From Hyphomicrobiales bacterium (GTDB taxonomy: Bacteria > Pseudomonadota > Alphaproteobacteria > Rhizobiales > Rhizobiaceae), in the NCBI GenBank assembly GCA_900472575.1, contig UCIV01000010.1, forward strand, positions 62,001-126,000: a stretch of DNA of 64,000 bases, read 5' to 3'. The position numbers and the translations under genes are program-made. The notes below the pieces were generated by a model. That model saw only the letters and a program-made list of their open reading frames with translations. It did not search any database and was not told where the DNA came from. Below, piece by piece: positions 17,112 through 25,612 of this stretch (position 1 is the stretch's first letter; every line of letters starts with the position of its first letter).

Positions 17112-18278
17112 TTAGCAGGGACGAGCGACTGCTGCGAAGGCTTCAGCCACACGCGCAATATCCGCCTCGTTCAGGTTATGATGGTTCGGCAGGTAGATAC
17201 CGTAATCGTGCACCTTGTCTGCGTTCGGTAGCGCGGGCTGCGAATGGTCCCTGAGCCAGAAGGGATGGCGCGCGATGTTGCCGCAGATCAACGGACGGCA
17301 TTCGATATCGAGCGCATTGATGTGCTTGTAGGTTTCAAGCCGGTTTTCAATGAACGTCCCATAGGCGAAGGAAGAAAGAACTTCCGTATTGCCCGACTGG
17401 CAAAAGAAGTCCGGCAATGCCTTGCGATAGAGCTCGAAATTGATGCGCCGGCGCTCAACGATATGGTCGAGTTTTTTCAGCTGCGAACGTCCGAGGAACG
17501 CCTGAAGGTCGGTCGAGCGCAGGTTATATCCGGCGTGATAGAAGGTGTAGAGGTTCTTGAACTCGTCGATACCATTCTCGTCAGCCAGAGATTTGCGCAG
17601 GTCCGGCCGCAGGTCGCGGCTCCATCCATGCGATCGCAGCGATAGCATCAGCTGGTGCAGGTCGCTGTCGTCGGTGACGACCATGCCGCCCTCAATGGTG
17701 GAAATATGGTGGCCATAATAGAACGAGAAGCTGCCTGCCGTCCCGATCGAGCCGAGTTTCCGGCCCTTGTATGTAGAGCCTAGCGCTTCGCACGAATCTT
17801 CTAAAAGCTCGATGTCATAACGCTGGCAGATGTCGCGGATCGCATCCATGTCGCCGGAGTGGCCGAGCACATGCACAAGGATCAGCAGCGACGGGGGATC
17901 AGTGCGGCACAGATCCTCCAGGTGGTTGAGGTCGATACCGAGCGAATTGGGATCGCAATCGCACAGGCGGACGTCGAAGCCCAATTGCAACAGGGGCGAG
18001 ACGGTGGTGACCCAGCTGACGCCGGCGGCGATCGCCTTGTTATTGCGCAGACGGCCGGCTTCTTTCAGCGCGGCGATCATCAGGAGGTTGGCGGAGGAGC
18101 CGGAATTCACATAGACCGCATGCCGGCTGCCCATCCAGGTCGCGAACTCTTCTTCGAAGGCGAGCGTCTGCTCGGCCTTGGTCAGTCGGTTGCCCGCGAG
18201 CATCCATTCGGAGAGCGCCTCAAGCTCGTCCTGGGCAATGGTTTCCTCGGCGAGGCGGATAGGACGAAGTGCGGACAT
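17112..18278 (-). CDS. ColD-like PLP-dependent GDP-sugar 3-dehydratase (DegT fold)
   Basis: A 388-residue DegT/DnrJ/EryC1-fold protein. The position of the PLP-binding lysine reads YYGHHISTIEGG, so His190 replaces Lys; the pyridine-contact Asp is in LLEDSCEALGS. In E. coli ColD (388 residues, His188) the same change turns an aminotransferase into a GDP-4-keto-6-deoxymannose 3-dehydratase. Length and residue position match closely. Its likely product is GDP-4-keto-3,6-dideoxymannose, made from the Gmd product next door. The ATG at 18278 follows GGAGG and shares one base with the previous stop. RfbH-like CDP-sugar activity is less likely given gmd. Confidence 0.8.
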   Translation of the reverse strand: MSALRPIRLAEETIAQDELEALSEWMLAGNRLTKAEQTLAFEEEFATWMGSRHAVYVNSGSSANLLMIAALKEAGRLRNNKAIAAGVSWVTTVSPLLQLGFDVRLCDCDPNSLGIDLNHLEDLCRTDPPSLLILVHVLGHSGDMDAIRDICQRYDIELLEDSCEALGSTYKGRKLGSIGTAGSFSFYYGHHISTIEGGMVVTDDSDLHQLMLSLRSHGWSRDLRPDLRKSLADENGIDEFKNLYTFYHAGYNLRSTDLQAFLGRSQLKKLDHIVERRRINFELYRKALPDFFCQSGNTEVLSSFAYGTFIENRLETYKHINALDIECRPLICGNIARHPFWLRDHSQPALPNADKVHDYGIYLPNHHNLNEADIARVAEAFAAVARPC

Positions 18279-19057
18279 CAAGATGCCTCCCTGATGCGCA
18301 CCGAGCGCATCACTTTCATTTCCAGATAATAGCGGGTGACTTCGGCATAGGCGGCGCGAAGTTTCAGGGTCTTCTCGCCGGACGCAAAAGCATCGATGGT
18401 GATGGATCCCTCATGAGCGCGGAAGAAGGCGAGCGGCTCTTTGACAAAGCCGACCTTGGGATAACGCAGCATCGAGAGTAGCGAGACAAAGGCGTCAGGG
18501 CCGACGCCGCGATATTCGTGCGTCTGCAGCGGCAGCCGGCCTTGATAGAGAGCATCGAGCAGGATCTGGCGGCGATAGACGGCTGCACCGGGCGAAATCA
18601 GCGAGCCGAGGATCTGTTTCTCGACAGCCTCGACAGCGAATATGCCGGTTTTGGGTAGCCACTCTACGAACTGGCGAAGCTTGGTCGGAAGCCCCGGTCC
18701 ATCGACCACATCCGCGCCGCTGAATGCGAAGCCGGTGTCTTCGCCGATAACGGAAAGGCAAGCCTCGATGAAATTCGGAGCGATCCAGTCGTCATCATAC
18801 TGAAGGTGCACGAAGTCACCCTTGGCATGCAGCACGCCTTCCAGCCAGCAAAAATGCGGGCCGAAGTCGCGTTCGCGGCGAATGTAGAGGATACGATCAC
18901 CGTAGGATGACGCCACCTCCGCTGTGTTATCTGTCGATCCGTGGTCGACAACGATAACCTCGACGGGGCGCGTCTGGTTCAGCGAACTCTCTATCGCCAC
19001 AGGTAGCATGCCCGCGCGATTGAAGGTTGGAATGACAATGGAAACAGTCTCAGACAT
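18278..19057 (-). CDS. Family 2 glycosyltransferase
   Basis: A 259-residue GT-A glycosyltransferase that probably adds a sugar of the operon to a surface glycan. The start VSIVIPTFNRAGMLPVAIESSLNQT is typical of GT2, followed by VVDHGSTDNT and the DxD-like metal motif YDDDW. No membrane helix is evident, so it acts in the cytoplasm or at the inner face of the membrane. The ATG at 19057 follows GGAG; it overlaps the upstream epimerase by 8 bases and the ColD-like gene by one base. Acceptor and donor are not readable; the dideoxy sugar made by the neighbours is a natural donor candidate. Confidence 0.88.
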   Translation of the reverse strand: MSETVSIVIPTFNRAGMLPVAIESSLNQTRPVEVIVVDHGSTDNTAEVASSYGDRILYIRRERDFGPHFCWLEGVLHAKGDFVHLQYDDDWIAPNFIEACLSVIGEDTGFAFSGADVVDGPGLPTKLRQFVEWLPKTGIFAVEAVEKQILGSLISPGAAVYRRQILLDALYQGRLPLQTHEYRGVGPDAFVSLLSMLRYPKVGFVKEPLAFFRAHEGSITIDAFASGEKTLKLRAAYAEVTRYYLEMKVMRSVRIREAS

Positions 19058-19838
19058 TAAGGTCTCCTAGGATCTGTCTAAGCCGCGAAATATTGGCAAC
19101 GAGAGTATCGGCGCTGCCGGTAGCTCGGATTTCGAGAGGATGCGGGCTCAATCCCTGAACAAAATCGCGTATCGTCGTGCCACTGCCAGAGGCGACATTG
19201 ACAGGACCGGTTGCTGAAGAAAGGGCAAGGCGCACCACGTATTCGGCTGCCTTCTCAGCAGGCAGAAAATCACGGATGCTGTCTGCGCCAGGCAGTTCGA
19301 AAGGCTGCGTCAGATCTTCATTGGCAAGACGACGTTCTACAGAAGGGCGCAGGAACGAGCCCGTTTGGGCAGGGTCGTGAATGGAGAAAAGCCGCGTTGC
19401 GAGAAAGGCCCGCCCCGTGGCGTCGCATATATCTGCGGCAACGCTTTCCGCCTGCCACTTGGTGCGACCGTAAAGCGATGCCGGCACCTTCTCCGCTTCT
19501 TCGTAAATTGGCTCTGCTGATGGCGCGTAAATGTGGCTTGAAGAGCAAAACACAAACGAAGCCTTCTGCCCCTCCAGCGCGGAAAGAAGGTTGATCGTGC
19601 CGCCGACATTCACCGCGTAGGCACGAGCAGGATCTGCCTTGACCGAGGCGACAGGAACCAGAGCAGCAAGGTGGATAATCTTATCGACTGAGGCTGCCGT
19701 ATACTGCGCCCGCACGGCATCCAGGCTGGTCAGGTCGATCTTGTTGATGATTACTTCCGCATCAGGACACAGGCGGGCCAGATGTGAAATCACATGCCGC
19801 CCCAGTATCCCGCCTGCACCGGTCACCAGGATTCGCAT
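19050..19838 (-). CDS. NAD-dependent epimerase/dehydratase (Rmd-like short-chain reductase)
   Basis: A 262-residue extended short-chain dehydrogenase. The nucleotide loop is TGAGGILGRHV, followed by IIHLAALVPV, the SSSHIY region and catalytic YGRTK. It is shorter than most nucleotide-sugar dehydratases, closer to the size of 4-ketoreductases such as Rmd or RfbD. It is the first gene of the five-gene operon. A plausible role is reduction of the 4-keto group of the GDP-sugar intermediate, which would compete with or replace the Fcl/ColC-type enzyme. The exact step is not determined. Confidence 0.8.
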   Translation of the reverse strand: MRILVTGAGGILGRHVISHLARLCPDAEVIINKIDLTSLDAVRAQYTAASVDKIIHLAALVPVASVKADPARAYAVNVGGTINLLSALEGQKASFVFCSSSHIYAPSAEPIYEEAEKVPASLYGRTKWQAESVAADICDATGRAFLATRLFSIHDPAQTGSFLRPSVERRLANEDLTQPFELPGADSIRDFLPAEKAAEYVVRLALSSATGPVNVASGSGTTIRDFVQGLSPHPLEIRATGSADTLVANISRLRQILGDLNV

Positions 19839-20113
19839 TGATCACACCATCTACGGACATGGGCCGGAGACGAAGCCCATCGACAATAAGAAGTGGAGCC
19901 GACTGCCTGCTGCATTCTATGCCCTTGTTATGCGTGACGAAGGGTTTCGCAGCGCAGAGATTCATCCAAGTAACAGGCTTGAAGACTCACGGTTCAGGCC
20001 CCAGAAATCGTGGTTATGGCAATTGACGTGAACGCCCGACGCATGCCATCCCTCGTTAACAATAAATGACGCTTGTTCCATGCGCGAACCTTACGGCGAA
20101 GGAATTCCCCGAT

Positions 20114-20935
20114 ATGCATTATACCCGAGTGAGGACGCAGAGCGATTTTGAGGGCGCTCTGGTTACCGTGTATTGCGCGGTCTGGCATCGGCAGCAAAAC
20201 AAGCTCGATCTTCTAAAATCCCATTATGTTAATCTGCGCCGCCAGAGTATTGGCGTGCGCATGATCTACATTTTCGACAATGGTGATACGCCGCCGGATT
20301 GGCTGGATGCGGATTGCTACGTGTTCTCAGGCCCACTTTCGATCTACGAAGCGTGGGCTGCAGCCGTCGCGCTCAACAAGTCGTTCTATGTCATGAACCT
20401 CAATCTTGACGATCGCCTGGCCACCAATGCAGTGGAAATGATGGTTGGAGCGTCCTGCGCCTCGTCGGCGGCGCTCGTTGGCGGCGAGTGGCTGATCTGT
20501 TTCGATGACTCCCATCTGGATCAGCCGTTCAAGGCGCCTTTGCTTATCGCTTCGGAATTCGTATCCGAGTGGCCGCCCAAACCACATTCGCGGCTGAGAT
20601 TGGGCTCGGGGTCCGGTGAACGCGGCACTTTTGGTCCGGCGACCCTCTGGCATGCCGCAGCGTTGGGGAAATATTATCCGAGTTATTTCAACGATGGATC
20701 GATCATCAAATCGATTGGCGATACGTTGTTTTGGGGCGCGGTGCATCAAAAAGGGCTAAAAATGGTGCGTCTGCCGATGCTGATCGGCAAATATTACTCG
20801 TCACCGACCCAGCAGGCGGAATTCCGTTCGCATGAGGACCAGGAGCTTCTCACTCGCCATGGCATCTCCAAAATCTCGTTTGCGGACCGCATTCTTGGCG
20901 GAGAAGTGCCGGAAGTGCCTGGACCAACCATCTAG
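20114..20935 (+). CDS. Glycosyltransferase-like protein of unknown specificity
   Basis: A 273-residue protein without a clear family signature. It begins with a VTVYCAVWHRQ stretch, then RMIYIFDNGDTPP and VMNLNLDDRLATN. Together these look like a GT-A fold with an acidic metal motif (LDDR), as in putative GT2-like proteins. The ATG at 20114 has GAAGGAA upstream; an earlier in-frame ATG at 20066 lacks a ribosome site. It is divergent from the GDP-sugar operon, separated by about 275 bases that hold no other gene. A role in the same surface polysaccharide is plausible from position only. Confidence 0.6.
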   Translation: MHYTRVRTQSDFEGALVTVYCAVWHRQQNKLDLLKSHYVNLRRQSIGVRMIYIFDNGDTPPDWLDADCYVFSGPLSIYEAWAAAVALNKSFYVMNLNLDDRLATNAVEMMVGASCASSAALVGGEWLICFDDSHLDQPFKAPLLIASEFVSEWPPKPHSRLRLGSGSGERGTFGPATLWHAAALGKYYPSYFNDGSIIKSIGDTLFWGAVHQKGLKMVRLPMLIGKYYSSPTQQAEFRSHEDQELLTRHGISKISFADRILGGEVPEVPGPTI

Positions 20936-21945
20936 CCTCTCGATTGCGGAACGGTAACCAGGAAAACGGTGCCCTGGCAGGATGATTTTTGCAGCGTGAT
21001 TGTTGCTGCGTGCGAGGCGAGCATCGTACGGGCGATTTCAAGCCCCATTCCTGTTCCGCCATCCAGTCGCCGGGTCGAGAAAAATGGCTGGAACACACGG
21101 TCCTTGTTTGCGTCCGATATCCCGCTCCCATCGTCCGCTACGAAGATCTTGGTGGAAAGCCGGTTGGCTTCCACCCTAAGATCGAGGCGCGTTGCACCAT
21201 TCTGGAAAGCATTTTCCGCGAGGTTTGCGAAGACCACATTGGCCGCCTCAATCGGAAGCGCGAAGCGGGCCGCCGATTGTCCTGATACAGCAATCACATA
21301 ATCGGGAAAGCGGACCTGAAGCATGCTTTGGATCTCGTCGGCACAGATTTTGTCGACGGGGAGCGCTGTTTCTGCTTGAGCGAGTTCGCGAAGTCTCTCC
21401 AGCAACAGGTCAAGCCGCTTCGAATCGTCGATGATGTTTTCGAGAAAATGCAGGCGTTCGGCCTTGGTCATAACCTGATCGTCACCATCGTCGAGCATCA
21501 ACTCTGCCGCCCCGCGGATCGAGGTCAGGGGCGATTTTAGTTCATGCGACACATGTGCAGCAAAGGAACGCACATATTCGCTGCGATCGACAAGTTTGCC
21601 GGCGAGATCCAGAAAGCTCTGGGACAAGGTTGCGACTTCGCGCGTGCCGTAGCTTTCAAGCGGCCGGATCGCGGCTCTCCCGCCTTGGGCAATCTCGTTC
21701 GATCGCACAATCAGCGCATTGATAGGGCCGGCAATGTTTCGATTGAGAACATAGGCAACCGCTAGGGTTACGAGAAACACAACAAGAAGTACGGCGGCCT
21801 CCGTCGACGTCGTCAAGGAAGCGCTGTCTGTTGCTCGAAACCAGATGATGCTGATGATTGGCAACATCATGATCGATAGAAGCACCGAATAGACGATGAG
21901 CGCGATCGGTGGCCGCCATTTCGATTTGACCTGCGGAGCCGGCAT
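20932..21945 (-). CDS. Membrane sensor histidine kinase
   Basis: A 337-residue kinase with two membrane helices near the N-terminus (IALIVYSVLLSIMMLPIISIIW and EAAVLLVVFLVTLAVAYVL regions), a HAMP-like linker and an H-box (SHELKSPLTS). The N-box (NLAENAFQNGA) and G-boxes (DDGSGI, GTGMGLEI) follow. The periplasmic part is very short, so it may sense something in the membrane or through a partner. The ATG at 21945 comes one base after the regulator stop, with GAGG upstream; starts at 21963 and 21993 are also open. It forms an operon with the regulator and the DUF4173 membrane protein. Confidence 0.9.
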   Translation of the reverse strand: MPAPQVKSKWRPPIALIVYSVLLSIMMLPIISIIWFRATDSASLTTSTEAAVLLVVFLVTLAVAYVLNRNIAGPINALIVRSNEIAQGGRAAIRPLESYGTREVATLSQSFLDLAGKLVDRSEYVRSFAAHVSHELKSPLTSIRGAAELMLDDGDDQVMTKAERLHFLENIIDDSKRLDLLLERLRELAQAETALPVDKICADEIQSMLQVRFPDYVIAVSGQSAARFALPIEAANVVFANLAENAFQNGATRLDLRVEANRLSTKIFVADDGSGISDANKDRVFQPFFSTRRLDGGTGMGLEIARTMLASHAATITLQKSSCQGTVFLVTVPQSRG

Positions 21946-21946
21946 T

Positions 21947-22651
21947 TCAGCTGCCTCGCTCATTGTTCGCGCGCAGCTTGAAGCCGACGCCATGGACCGT
22001 TGTGATGATGTTATCGGCGCCGGTCGCTGCCAGCTTCGCCCTTATATTGCGGATATGACTGTCGATCGTACGGTCGGAGACATACGTTCCGGGTCCGTAG
22101 GCGGCCTGCATCAATTGCTCGCGACTGAAAACCATGTCCGGGCGCGTCATCAGGGTTTCGAGGATCGAAAATTCGAGAGCGGTGGGCGTCATGGGAGTGC
22201 CATTGACGTTTACAGTGCGGCTAGCTCGTTCCAGCCGCAGACCACCAGCGACCACACCCTGCTCATTTTTTTCGGTTATGCCCGAAACACCGCTGCGCTT
22301 GAGGATGGTTTTGACCCGCGCAACCAATTCGCGTGGGCTGAAAGGTTTTGTAACATAGTCATCTCCGCCGATTTCCAATCCCAAAACCCGATCGATCTCT
22401 TCATCCCTTGCAGAGAGAAAAAGGATCGGGATCGAAGAAGTCTTTCGGATCTGACGGCAGAGATCCAGCCCGTCCATATCCGGCATGCCGATGTCGAGAA
22501 TGATGAGGTCAACCCTGCCGGAACGAAACGCCATCATGGCCTGAGATCCGTTCCGTGCCGTTTCGGTCATCATGCCGGCACGTTCCAACGCAAAGCAGAT
22601 GACGTCGCGGATGTTCGGCTCGTCATCAACAACAAGGATGCGGAGTGGCAT
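21947..22651 (-). CDS. OmpR-type response regulator
   Basis: A 234-residue regulator. The receiver domain (1-120) has the acidic pair in VVDDEPN, the phospho-acceptor in LIILDIGMPD and the lysine in DYVTKPFSP. The C-terminal winged helix (about 140-230) contains LTPTALEFSILETLMTRP-type sequence and DRTIDSHIRNIR. The ATG at 22651 follows GGGAGA and gives the standard MPLRILVVDDEP start; the frame is open to 22705. It is probably phosphorylated by the kinase downstream. Its target may be the DUF4173 gene of the same operon. Confidence 0.92.
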   Translation of the reverse strand: MPLRILVVDDEPNIRDVICFALERAGMMTETARNGSQAMMAFRSGRVDLIILDIGMPDMDGLDLCRQIRKTSSIPILFLSARDEEIDRVLGLEIGGDDYVTKPFSPRELVARVKTILKRSGVSGITEKNEQGVVAGGLRLERASRTVNVNGTPMTPTALEFSILETLMTRPDMVFSREQLMQAAYGPGTYVSDRTIDSHIRNIRAKLAATGADNIITTVHGVGFKLRANNERGS

Positions 22652-22731
22652 GATGTCTCCCGAGATATTCGACCATGTCGGTGATATCGTCGTTTCATGG
22701 CCCAATCAAAGCCTTGTCAGCAAATAGTTTT

Positions 22732-24186
22732 TCATCCTCTCTTGCCGGTAGCTCCAGCTGCGCCACGCCTGGGGCCGCGATGTGATCGGGAAAGCAAGGT
22801 GTGCTGTCTCGCAAAGCTTGCCAGACGTCTTTTGTCGCCATCTTCGGGCGCGGCGGATAGGTAAAGATCAAGCGCTGGAATGGCTGAGGGGCCAAGCGAG
22901 GCAAGATAGTGGATATCCAGTGGCGTTCCATGTTGGGAAAATTCCAGACTGTTCTCGACATTGAACCGCGCGATAAACGCTGAAGAGTCGAGGAATGCCC
23001 CAAAGTATAGAACTGTTGCCAAAGTTAAGAGGTTCATCGAAATCAGCCATTCGTTGGAACGTCGCAATGCTATCCGCAAGAGGATGAACATCAGGCCGGT
23101 TGCAACCAGTCCCATCCACACACCCGCAGCAAGCCGCAGATGCGTCAGCGAATAGGCTTCCACGTAAAGATCGAGCCTTAGAATGGATGACAGGCAGAGA
23201 AGGACGTTCTGGATGATCCATGCAATGACGAGAGCGCGAATTAATCGGCTCGCGTCCCCTGGCCCGCCCCGGCGCATGGCAATGAGCACGAATGCTGCGG
23301 CCAGCAATGCGGTTGCCGCCAATGGATAGGCGCCTTGATGTGCATATTCGGCATGGCTCATTCCTGCCGGCAATTCTGCACCGCCCCAAAGGTAGATGAG
23401 GTCGAGCGCGGTTTGCATGGCAAAGAGCAGATTGAATATCGCCAGGGAGCGGACAAGTGCCCTGTGATCGAGGAGGCCGGTTATTGGGCTATCCCCCACG
23501 GGATCTATCGACGATCGCCTGCGTTTTGGTGTCAATCGTGGGCGTATCATAGCCCAGATCAAGCTTGCCGCAGCCAGCCAGAACGCCAGCCGGCTGATAT
23601 CGAGCAGGTTCAACATGAACCGCAGATCGATATTGTGAAGGCCCATCTCGATCAACGGATTGGCGGCGCTGAACAGAAGCAGGAAAACCAGCCCCATACC
23701 GAGTGGCAGCATCCAGCCGGTAAGCGATTTCAGCGCTGCACCAAAGATCGTTCGACCGGATAGAGAACGTGAATATCGTCGGTAGGTTTTCGGCAATCCG
23801 GTCAACATCGATGGCATGAAACGCAGAAGAACGAGAGGGATTGCGCCCGGTCTTTTCGGCAGAAGTTTTGCGGCTTTGAGGGCGATAAGGATCACTGCTG
23901 CCATCGAGATAATGAACCCGCTCGCCGTCGGTGCTTCCAGCAATGGTGCTGATGCGATGGCGGAGAGGCAGAGATAGACAGCGGCGGTAACTGGATGCGT
24001 CGGTTTGCGTGCCGAAATCAGAATGGCGCAAGTAAGTAAGATCGGCAAAAGAAAAAGATTCAGGCCAAATGCTTGTCTGAAAGAGAGAAAATCCGCAAGT
24101 GCGACCGTCGCGGCAAGAACGGCTACACGCCTCTTGCCGTTTGAGAAGGCGTTCGTAATGATGAATTGGGGATGGGTCAGTTGCAT
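22732..24186 (-). CDS. DUF4173 polytopic membrane protein
   Basis: A 484-residue inner-membrane protein with about ten hydrophobic segments, the first ones at LAATVALADFLSF and LNLFLLPILLTCAILIS. A middle stretch, LPLGMGLVFLLLFSAANPLIE, is characteristic of the DUF4173 group, whose function is unknown. The C-terminal tail (about 400-484) is hydrophilic and may lie in the cytoplasm. It is the first gene of an operon with the response regulator (80 bases later) and kinase, so it may be a sensory partner or the main target of that pair. No enzyme motif is seen. Confidence 0.75.
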   Translation of the reverse strand: MQLTHPQFIITNAFSNGKRRVAVLAATVALADFLSFRQAFGLNLFLLPILLTCAILISARKPTHPVTAAVYLCLSAIASAPLLEAPTASGFIISMAAVILIALKAAKLLPKRPGAIPLVLLRFMPSMLTGLPKTYRRYSRSLSGRTIFGAALKSLTGWMLPLGMGLVFLLLFSAANPLIEMGLHNIDLRFMLNLLDISRLAFWLAAASLIWAMIRPRLTPKRRRSSIDPVGDSPITGLLDHRALVRSLAIFNLLFAMQTALDLIYLWGGAELPAGMSHAEYAHQGAYPLAATALLAAAFVLIAMRRGGPGDASRLIRALVIAWIIQNVLLCLSSILRLDLYVEAYSLTHLRLAAGVWMGLVATGLMFILLRIALRRSNEWLISMNLLTLATVLYFGAFLDSSAFIARFNVENSLEFSQHGTPLDIHYLASLGPSAIPALDLYLSAAPEDGDKRRLASFARQHTLLSRSHRGPRRGAAGATGKRG

Positions 24187-24648
24187 GGTTGAATTCCGCG
24201 CTCATGCCAATGGAGATGAATTTCCTCACCGCGGCCGACAGATGGATCTGGGCCTTCACGGCGAAAATCTTCTCCAAGCCACCAGTCCTCGGCGAGGAGG
24301 CGATAGGGCAAGCGGGGAAGGGTGGAGCGATCGGGAATGAGGTGCTTTTTCATGTCGGCAGAATGCCCATGGCATTTGCAGATTATGTGCAGGCCATGAG
24401 GAGATATTCAGGATTTTGGTCCGAACCGAGCCGACTTCATCGAGATGCCCTTGGGAGAATGCATGTTCTCCGGCAGATAATCTTAAAACGGGCTTTCCAC
24501 AAATGGCGCTGGCGGGCTTGAAGCAGGATCGTGCAGCCAAGCTCCGCTGACCGTACGTGGTAGCTTTGCCGCATACTCAACTCCATGTGTCTGCTGTACA
24601 AAAATGACAACGTCGCCTGGCGCGGCTCCATGGGAAGAGAAAGACATC
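24187..24648. other. Intergenic region without a supported gene
   Basis: This 462-base gap separates the divergent DUF4173 and mutarotase genes. Open frames exist on both strands, but none has a recognisable protein, a good start site or a conserved motif. It must hold the promoters of both operons. Confidence 0.5.
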
Positions 24649-25491
24649 ATGAATTCATTTCAACCAGCTCCCTCGAAATCGTACCTGACGACACCGGGAG
24701 GCGCGGCGGCCGCCGTTCTGCATCATGGCGCTCAACTGGCTTCCTGGCAGTCTGCGAAAGGTACGGAGAACATCTATCTGTCGGAGCTGGCCGATTTTTC
24801 TCCGGGTAGCGCGGTGCGTGGCGGCGCGCCAATCTGCTTTCCGCAATTCTCCACCCTCGGCGATCTGCCGCTGCACGGTTTCTTCCGCAACCAGATCTGG
24901 ACGCCGGTTCCGGGCGGTGGAGATGGCGCCGAGATTGCGCGGTTACAGCTTCGCGATACAGACGAGACTCGCGCGCTTTGGCCGCACGCTTTCCAAGCTG
25001 AACTTCAAGTGACAGTTGCGGACCACAGCCTGGAGATCGTTTTTTCGGTATCGAATACAGGGGCTGAGGTTTTCTCCTTTACCGCAGCGCTCCACACTTA
25101 CTTCCGGGTGACAGAGATCGCGAACGTAGCCATCGCGGGCTTGCGGAATGTCCGCTATCTGGACAAGCTAAAGGAAAATGTCATCGATACTGAGACGAGC
25201 GCGCGGTTGCTGATCGACCGCCCGCTCGACCGCATTTATTACAACACCACGGGGGCACTCACCCTCGAAGAGGGCGCTCGTCAGTTACGGATTTCTACGC
25301 AGGGCATGCCCGATACCGTGGTATGGAATCCTGGCCCGGAACGTTGCGCCACCATCGCCGATCTGCCCGATGATGCCTGGCGGCATTTTGTCTGCGTCGA
25401 GGCTGCGGCTATTGACGCGCCTATCTCTCTTGCTCCTGGCGCAACGTGGCGCGGGGTCCAGAAAATGGAAGATATTCAAGGCGATCGATAA
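24649..25491 (+). CDS. D-hexose-6-phosphate mutarotase / aldose 1-epimerase (YeaD-like)
   Basis: A 280-residue beta-sandwich epimerase that interconverts alpha and beta anomers of hexose 6-phosphates. Motifs include GGAPICFPQFS, LPLHGFFRNQIW with the catalytic histidine, and FTAALHTYF with the second histidine. Phe-Thr-Ala-Ala-Leu-His-Thr-Tyr is the usual YeaD-group signature. The ATG at 24649 follows an AAGAGAAAG site; an in-frame ATG at 24604 would add 15 residues. It stands alone and convergent to the amino-acid importer, separated from it by a strong hairpin. Metabolic role is probably general. Confidence 0.88.
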   Translation: MNSFQPAPSKSYLTTPGGAAAAVLHHGAQLASWQSAKGTENIYLSELADFSPGSAVRGGAPICFPQFSTLGDLPLHGFFRNQIWTPVPGGGDGAEIARLQLRDTDETRALWPHAFQAELQVTVADHSLEIVFSVSNTGAEVFSFTAALHTYFRVTEIANVAIAGLRNVRYLDKLKENVIDTETSARLLIDRPLDRIYYNTTGALTLEEGARQLRISTQGMPDTVVWNPGPERCATIADLPDDAWRHFVCVEAAAIDAPISLAPGATWRGVQKMEDIQGDR

Positions 25492-25563
25492 ATTCCGGAA
25501 TGCGCCGCAGGCGATCATTCGTAGTGTGATTACCGTCTTTAATGTCGGTAAAAAATCTTTCGT

Positions 25564-25602
25564 GAGGGGCAGGCGCCGCGCTTTCAGCGGCGCCTGCCCC
25601 TC
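25564..25602 (-). terminator. Strong Rho-independent terminator
   Basis: A perfect 16-bp GC-rich stem (25564-25579 with 25587-25602) and 7-base loop. On the minus strand a run of six T follows within about a dozen bases, so it ends the amino-acid importer operon. No T-run follows on the plus strand. Confidence 0.85.
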
Positions 25603-25612
25603 GATCGCAGAA

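Noticed and set aside
15081..19838. The DegT-fold gene as a perosamine synthase or other aminotransferase
   Set aside because: The PLP-binding lysine is replaced by His in a GHHISTIEGG context, and the length matches ColD. An aminotransferase needs that lysine.
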